From Clostridiaceae bacterium (lineage in GTDB: Bacteria; Bacillota; Clostridia; Oscillospirales; Acutalibacteraceae): 8,439 nucleotides of DNA. Positions 4,651 through 8,439 of this stretch are shown here, one piece after another. Below the pieces are notes generated by a model. That model was not told where the DNA came from. It worked only from the letters and a program-made list of their open reading frames with translations, and made no database searches. The stretch's first letter is position 1. Each line of letters begins with the position of its first letter. The translations under genes and the position numbers were made by a program. The DNA is taken from NCBI GenBank assembly GCA_016293225.1, contig JAEDEQ010000070.1, positions 1 to 8,439 on the forward strand, given 5' to 3'.

Positions 4651-5331
4651 ATGCCTGCAATTTTCAAATCGGTGCTTGCTTCTTCAATAACGCCGTATTC
4701 GTTTTTCATCTGTCTTCTTTCCTCGGTGTTTATCGGTCTTGCGGTCGCCTTGGTATACATCAAAACCGAAAAGAGGTATTCCTCGGGCTTTGTTGTTACC
4801 CTTGCGCTGCTGCCGGCCGTGGTGCAGATTATCATCATGATGGTCAACGGCAATCTCGGCGCAGGCGTTGCTGTTGCGGGCGCTTTCAGCCTTGTCCGGT
4901 TCCGCAGCATTCCCGGAACGGCAAAGGAAATAGGAGCCATCTTCATCGCTCTTGCCGCAGGACTTGCAACCGGTATGGGCTACATTGCCTTTGCGGCAAT
5001 TTTTGCGGTCATCATGCTTTTGCTGATGCTTGTCTATTCGGCGCTGAAGCTCGGAGCGCGCGCCTCGGCAAGGAAAAAGGAGCTTACGGTCGTTATTCCG
5101 GAAAGCCTGAATTACACCGCTGCCTTCAATGACCTTTTTGAAAAATACACCGATTATTGCGAGCTCATCAGCGTTAAAACAACAAACATGGGCAGCCTTT
5201 TCAAGCTGAAATATGAAATTCGGCTCAAAAGCGAAAAGGAGGAAAAGGAGTTTATTGACTCTATCAGATGCAGGAACGGCAACCTTGAAATCATGTGCTG
5301 CCGCCTTGCGGAAAACGGAGAAAATCTTTAA
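4651..5331 (+). CDS. DUF4956 integral membrane protein
   Basis: This 226-residue protein has about four to five membrane helices in its first 132 residues (about 14-36, 46-66, a short segment near 70-80, then 94-130). The family motif GAFSLVRFRSIPGTAKEIG spans residues 77-95. A basic stretch (KLGARASARKK, 133-143) leads into a soluble C-terminal domain of about 80 residues rich in charged residues. The layout of helices, a conserved Arg-containing loop and a small C-terminal domain recalls MgtC/SapB proteins, but this is my inference. GGAGG at 4638-4642, 8 nt before the ATG, sets the start. It sits between the VTC protein and a Cthe_2159-like lipoprotein. A role as membrane partner, channel or anchor for the VTC enzyme is plausible but unproven. 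Confidence 0.9.
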   Translation: MPAIFKSVLASSITPYSFFICLLSSVFIGLAVALVYIKTEKRYSSGFVVTLALLPAVVQIIIMMVNGNLGAGVAVAGAFSLVRFRSIPGTAKEIGAIFIALAAGLATGMGYIAFAAIFAVIMLLLMLVYSALKLGARASARKKELTVVIPESLNYTAAFNDLFEKYTDYCELISVKTTNMGSLFKLKYEIRLKSEKEEKEFIDSIRCRNGNLEIMCCRLAENGENL

Positions 5332-5349
5332 TCGGGAGTTCGTTTTATT

Positions 5350-7029
5350 ATGCAAAGCTGTAGAAAATTCAACGCTCTTTTTTGGGTGCTTTTGCTTGTG
5401 CTTTTGCCCGTTTCGTTTGCTGCGTGCAGGAGCGGCGGAGAAAAAAACGAAAGCACCGTTCCGCTTTCAACCGCTTTCCCGATAAGCGCCGATACAGCCG
5501 TTACCGTTCCCACCTCATATGAGATAAGGTCGTCGTTGGATATTAACACCTATATTATTCTCAACAATGAGAATACAACCATCAACGGCGGCGGGGCTTC
5601 ATTTGAAAATTCGGTTCTAACAATTTCCAAGGGCGGCTCTTACTCGCTCAAGGGCAAGCTTTTGAACGGCAGAATTGTGGTTGACACAAAAGAGCCGGGC
5701 GAGAGCGTGATGCTTTATCTGAACGGCGTTAATATAAGCTTTTCCGGCGGCTCGCCGCTTTACATTACAAAATCCGTCAGAGAGGCAAAGCTGATTCTCT
5801 TTGAGGATTCAAAAAACGAAATTACGGATTACAGCGAAGCCACGGATGAAAGCGAAGACCAAACGCAAAGCGGCTTTCCGACCGCAGTCTGCAGCAGGAG
5901 CGACCTTACCGTTGCCGGAACAGGCTCGCTCACAATCAAAGCGAAGCACGGCAGGGGTATTTTTTCCTCAGACAACCTTTGCATTGAGAACGGCAATCTG
6001 AGCATTGAAAGCGCGGACGACGCCGTTTGCGGAAAAAACAGCCTTACCGTAACGGGCGGCAGCGTCAATGCCGTTTGCGGCGGCAGCGGTCTGCGCACCG
6101 CGGCTTCCGAGCCCGGCAAAGGCCTGCTTGTTGTTTCCGGCGGTTCAATAAGGGTTGAAAGCAAGCTCGACTGCATTCAGAGTTCATCAGGCATTACCGT
6201 TTCGGGCGGCTCGTTTGACCTGACAAGCGATGGCGGAAGCACGGAAAACGCCGGAAAAAAGAATACGCAAACAAACGCCGAAAGTTCTTTGCCCGATTTA
6301 AAAACGCCTATCGGCGATCAGGCGAGCCGGCCGATTGACGCCGAGGGCTCAAATGCCGTATCGGCGGCAAGAACGCTGACCGTTTCAAACGGAGACTTTG
6401 CCGTCAACAGCAGGGCGGACGCCTTCAGCTGCTCCGGAAGGCTCATAATAACGGGCGGAAATTTCAGCGTCAAGACCGACCGCACAGCCTTTTACAGTTC
6501 ATCGTCGGTAACGGTCTCCGGCGGAAACATCAAAACCGATTACTGCCTTGACGGCATTGAAGCAAAGCTTGCGAACATCAGCGGAGGAAATATATACATA
6601 AATGCTCAGGACTGCAGCTTCGGCGCGGACATGGTGGTGACTCAGAGCGGCGGAACCGTTGTTTCTGTTTCCGAAAAGCCCGGAGCGGGCGGAAGCGGAA
6701 TATACACCGTAACGGGCGGAACCGTTTTTGTCTCAGGCGAGCTTCCGGCGCACGGCACCACCGTTTCCGGGAATGCGGAGCTTTCCTCCTCGACCAAGGC
6801 GGCGGCAAACATTCTCCTTGCCGTTACCGATGAACGCGGAAAATCGCTTTTCTGCCTCATGCTGCCAAGAAGATGCGAGGGCTTCTGGTTCTCAAGTCCG
6901 GAGCTTGTCAGGGGAAAGAGCTATAACGTTTACATCGGAGGTATCAACACCGGCGCGCAGAAAAACGGAGTCTATCAGGGCTCGTCATATACGCCCGGAA
7001 CCCTCAGCCAGACCGTTACGGCAAAGTAA
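5350..7029 (+). CDS. Cthe_2159-type carbohydrate-binding beta-helix lipoprotein
   Basis: This 559-residue exported protein has a signal peptide with a basic start, a hydrophobic core (9-22) and a lipobox FAAC, giving a lipid-anchored Cys26. A linker of about 45 residues follows. From about 88 to 475 come repeated short strands with the pattern L-T-(I/V)-(S/T)-G-G-(S/N)-(I/F), for example at 231-238, 281-288, 365-372 and 386-393. Between them lie acidic turns (SADDAV, KLDCI, SRADAF, CLDGI). This is the pattern of the Cthe_2159 family, right-handed parallel beta-helices that bind calcium and acidic or cellulosic polysaccharides. A 45-residue insert rich in Ser/Asn (about 293-338) interrupts the coil, and the C-terminal 80 residues are a different, non-repetitive domain. 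It is probably on the cell surface as an adhesin or biomass sensor. GGGAG at 5334-5338 precedes the start by 11 nt. It is the last gene of the operon. Confidence 0.87.
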   Translation: MQSCRKFNALFWVLLLVLLPVSFAACRSGGEKNESTVPLSTAFPISADTAVTVPTSYEIRSSLDINTYIILNNENTTINGGGASFENSVLTISKGGSYSLKGKLLNGRIVVDTKEPGESVMLYLNGVNISFSGGSPLYITKSVREAKLILFEDSKNEITDYSEATDESEDQTQSGFPTAVCSRSDLTVAGTGSLTIKAKHGRGIFSSDNLCIENGNLSIESADDAVCGKNSLTVTGGSVNAVCGGSGLRTAASEPGKGLLVVSGGSIRVESKLDCIQSSSGITVSGGSFDLTSDGGSTENAGKKNTQTNAESSLPDLKTPIGDQASRPIDAEGSNAVSAARTLTVSNGDFAVNSRADAFSCSGRLIITGGNFSVKTDRTAFYSSSSVTVSGGNIKTDYCLDGIEAKLANISGGNIYINAQDCSFGADMVVTQSGGTVVSVSEKPGAGGSGIYTVTGGTVFVSGELPAHGTTVSGNAELSSSTKAAANILLAVTDERGKSLFCLMLPRRCEGFWFSSPELVRGKSYNVYIGGINTGAQKNGVYQGSSYTPGTLSQTVTAK

Positions 7030-7052
7030 ATGCTCGGAAAAGCAAATATATT

Positions 7053-7793
7053 TCACTCTAAAATATCCTGCGCCGAGAAAAGGCCGTTTTCCTTTTTTAA
7101 AATGAAGCCGGCCGCCTTGAGCGCCCCCTCGGCAAAAAGGATTCTGTCGTGCGCCTCGTGCCGTATCGTCACCGTCTGCGAGGGCAGGGCAAAGATTATT
7201 TCATGCGAGCCTGCCGCGTTCCCGAGCCGCAGAGAGTGAATAAAAAGCTCGTTTTTGTCCCTTGCTTTTGAGTAGGTGTTTCCGGTGCGGATTGCAAGCT
7301 GCGGCCGAACGGCTTTGACCGCTTCGGCAAGCATAAGCGCGGTTCCGCTCGGGAAATCGGCCTTTTTGTCGTGGTGAGTTTCAACAATATCTATCTCCGC
7401 CTCGGGAAAAGCCTTTGCCGTCATTTTTGCAATGCACGCAGTCAGCGCCACCCCGAGCGACATATTTGCCGAGCAAAAAACCGGAATGTGCCTTGCGCAG
7501 GAGCAGATGACGCTTTTTTCGCGCTCGGTGTGACCCGTTGTGGCAATCACAAGCGGCGTTTTTGTTTTCACCGCGTAGGAGCAAAGCACCGGAACGGCGG
7601 TATGGAACGAAAAATCAATGATAACGTCCGCTTTTTCAAAGCATTCAAAAATGTTTTTAAAAACGCCTTGTTCTGTATCGGTTTCAAACGCTTTGTCAAC
7701 AAGGGCAAGCGCCCTGTGCTCCCTGCCGCTTTTGATAAGAGCGCAAAGCACGCGCCCCATCTTTCCGTCTGCGCCGTTAACGATGATATTCAT
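7053..7793 (-). CDS. dapB: 4-hydroxy-tetrahydrodipicolinate reductase DapB
   Basis: This 246-residue cytoplasmic enzyme reduces hydroxy-tetrahydrodipicolinate to tetrahydrodipicolinate with NAD(P)H, a step of lysine and meso-diaminopimelate synthesis. Visible features are the nucleotide-binding GADGKMG (7-13), DFSFHTA (60-66), ATTGHT (84-89), SANMSLGV (108-115) and the catalytic segment ETHHDKKADFPSGTA (138-152), with His140 and Lys144 matching the catalytic pair of E. coli DapB. RLGNAAGSHEIIF (189-201) is the usual C-terminal motif. I chose the ATG at 7793 because it gives the Rossmann start MNIIVNGADG and has GAAGGGG (7808-7802) 8 nt upstream; an in-frame ATG at 7847 would add 18 unconserved residues. 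It stands alone without dapA, and converges on the lipoprotein gene with a gap of only 23 nt. Confidence 0.96.
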   Translation of the reverse strand: MNIIVNGADGKMGRVLCALIKSGREHRALALVDKAFETDTEQGVFKNIFECFEKADVIIDFSFHTAVPVLCSYAVKTKTPLVIATTGHTEREKSVICSCARHIPVFCSANMSLGVALTACIAKMTAKAFPEAEIDIVETHHDKKADFPSGTALMLAEAVKAVRPQLAIRTGNTYSKARDKNELFIHSLRLGNAAGSHEIIFALPSQTVTIRHEAHDRILFAEGALKAAGFILKKENGLFSAQDILE

Positions 7794-7884
7794 AAATATC
7801 GCCCCTTCATATAAAGTTATGCTCCCTGCCCTTGAAAAATGCGGCAAGGCAGAGTATAATCTGCTTAAAAGGGAGGAGATTCAT
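7794..7884. other. Divergent intergenic region between dapB and a secreted-protein gene
   Basis: This 91-bp region must hold both start signals. The plus-strand promoter is clear (7832-7860). For dapB on the minus strand I see only weak options, such as an AT-rich TATATG about 15 nt before the SD with a poor -35. An imperfect dyad, CTGC(C)CTTG (7826-7834) with CAAGGCAG (7845-7852), spans the plus-strand -35 box and spacer. Confidence 0.5.
7832..7860 (+). promoter_or_regulatory. Sigma-A promoter of the secreted-protein gene
   Basis: TTGAAA (7832-7837, 5 of 6 matches), a 17-base spacer and a perfect TATAAT (7855-7860) are present. Predicted initiation is near 7867, so the leader is short and leads straight into GGGAGGAG (7871-7878). 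Confidence 0.8.
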
Positions 7885-8439
7885 ATGGATTTATTCAAAC
7901 GCATCGCCGCGCTTTTTGTCAGCGCAATGCTGCTTTTTGCAAATGCTGTCGATAAGGGCGGAGAAAATTCGCTCGGCGAAGCAAGGCTCATTTCCACCGA
8001 CCGTTATGTCCTTTGTGACGGCGATTATCTCACGCAGGGCATTACCACCGACGGGACTTATTATTACTGCACCGGAGCCAGAACCTATACAGGCTTCAAC
8101 GGTATTGCAAAAATTGACATGAAAACCGGCGAGGTTGTCATGGAGAACCGCAACGCAATGCCCTGTGAAATGAAAAAGCAGCTTTTCAATCATCTCGGTG
8201 GCTGCTCGTATTATGAGGGCAAAATCTATGTTGCGGTTGAAGATCTTTTCAGAAAGCACCCGGCCGTTGCTGTTTTTGACGCGCAGACGCTTGAATTTAC
8301 GGGCCAATATAAAATCCTCGGGGAGGACATTCAGCCGAAGGGCAACCTTTCCTGGTGCGCCGCGGACCGCGAAAAGGGCGTGCTGTACACAGGCATTTCA
8401 AGGGGAGGAGACTTTGTCAACGTTCTCGATATTGAAACT
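7885..8439 (+). CDS. Secreted protein of unknown function, 3' end outside the window
   Basis: The reading frame is open from ATG at 7885 to the last base, 185 codons, so the gene is partial. GGGAGGAG (7871-7878) lies 6 nt before the start and a consensus promoter is upstream. The first 21 residues form a signal peptide: basic Lys5-Arg6, a hydrophobic core, and a type I cleavage site Ala19-Asn20-Ala21. The mature part has repeated short segments such as GITTDGTYYYCTG (about 52-64), IAKIDMKTGEVV (74-85), YYEGKIYVAV (109-118) and VAVFDAQTLEF (128-138). An aromatic strand followed by a D-x-x-T-x-E turn is the look of beta-propeller blades (YncE or PQQ-like), which is an inference from pattern only. 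I do not recognise the family, and there is no link visible to dapB, which is divergent. Confidence 0.8.
   Translation, partial: MDLFKRIAALFVSAMLLFANAVDKGGENSLGEARLISTDRYVLCDGDYLTQGITTDGTYYYCTGARTYTGFNGIAKIDMKTGEVVMENRNAMPCEMKKQLFNHLGGCSYYEGKIYVAVEDLFRKHPAVAVFDAQTLEFTGQYKILGEDIQPKGNLSWCAADREKGVLYTGISRGGDFVNVLDIET

Noticed and set aside
4599..5132. 177-residue open frame overlapping the end of the VTC gene and the DUF4956 gene
   Set aside because: It is an alternative frame of a well-supported membrane protein gene, with composition (Cys/Arg/His-rich) typical of shadow frames and no binding site.
4684..5355. 223-residue open frame on the minus strand
   Set aside because: It lies entirely opposite DUF4956, is rich in Arg/His/Lys without recognisable motifs, and has no promoter or SD.
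5900..6760. Recurring short DNA motifs such as GTAACGGGCGG that could suggest a repeat array
   Set aside because: They are irregularly spaced and in frame, and they encode the TGGS/SGG turns of the beta-helix, so they reflect protein repeats and not CRISPR.
7077..7098. Possible terminator for the five-gene operon inside dapB (GAAAA/TTTTC stem with six T)
   Set aside because: The stem is only 5 bp and AT-rich, too weak to support. No clear terminator was found in the 23-bp gap between the convergent genes.
7794..7847. Longer dapB start at 7847 (18 extra residues)
   Set aside because: The extra residues are not like DapB, which begins directly with the Rossmann strand, and the ATG at 7793 has a good SD at the right distance.

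Overview
The window looks like chromosomal DNA of a low-to-mid GC anaerobic Firmicute. It is most likely a member of the Clostridia, perhaps Oscillospirales/Ruminococcaceae. The evidence is the rplU-prp-rpmA order, an L27 precursor with the Firmicute N-terminal extension, consensus sigma-A promoters, strong purine-rich ribosome binding sites and a Cthe_2159-like surface lipoprotein. The genus-level placement is inference. No rRNA, tRNA, CRISPR array or insertion sequence was seen.

Left edge (1-361): this stretch holds no long gene but is densely organised. A 32-residue hydrophobic peptide is encoded on the minus strand behind a Shine-Dalgarno (SD) site that is buried in a hairpin. A convergent plus-strand transcript with a perfect TTGACA-17-TATAAT promoter overlaps its 3' end. 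This is the layout of a type I toxin-antitoxin locus of the TxpA/BsrG (holin-like toxin) kind.

Ribosomal operon (415-1519): a consensus promoter and a structured leader precede rplU (L21), prp (the protease that trims L27) and rpmA (L27), and a strong terminator closes the unit. obgE, a common next gene in Firmicutes, is not there.

Intergenic 1520-1955: this contains a candidate small RNA of about 130 nt. It has a 5' hairpin with a GGGG loop, a C-rich stretch that could pair with SD sequences, and a strong terminator. Next come a 10-bp dyad and the promoter of the next operon.

Five-gene operon (1956-7029): an OmpR-type response regulator and its membrane histidine kinase (overlapping by 7 nt) are followed by a VTC-domain (polyphosphate-polymerase-like) protein, a DUF4956 membrane protein and a large lipoprotein of the Cthe_2159 beta-helix type. 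Close spacing and the lack of internal terminators suggest one regulated unit. It may couple an envelope signal to a cytoplasmic VTC enzyme, a membrane partner and a surface polysaccharide-binding protein. The biochemical output is not known from sequence.

Right end (7053-8439): dapB (lysine/diaminopimelate synthesis) lies on the minus strand, convergent with the operon. A divergent gene with its own consensus promoter encodes a secreted protein of unknown function that runs off the window.
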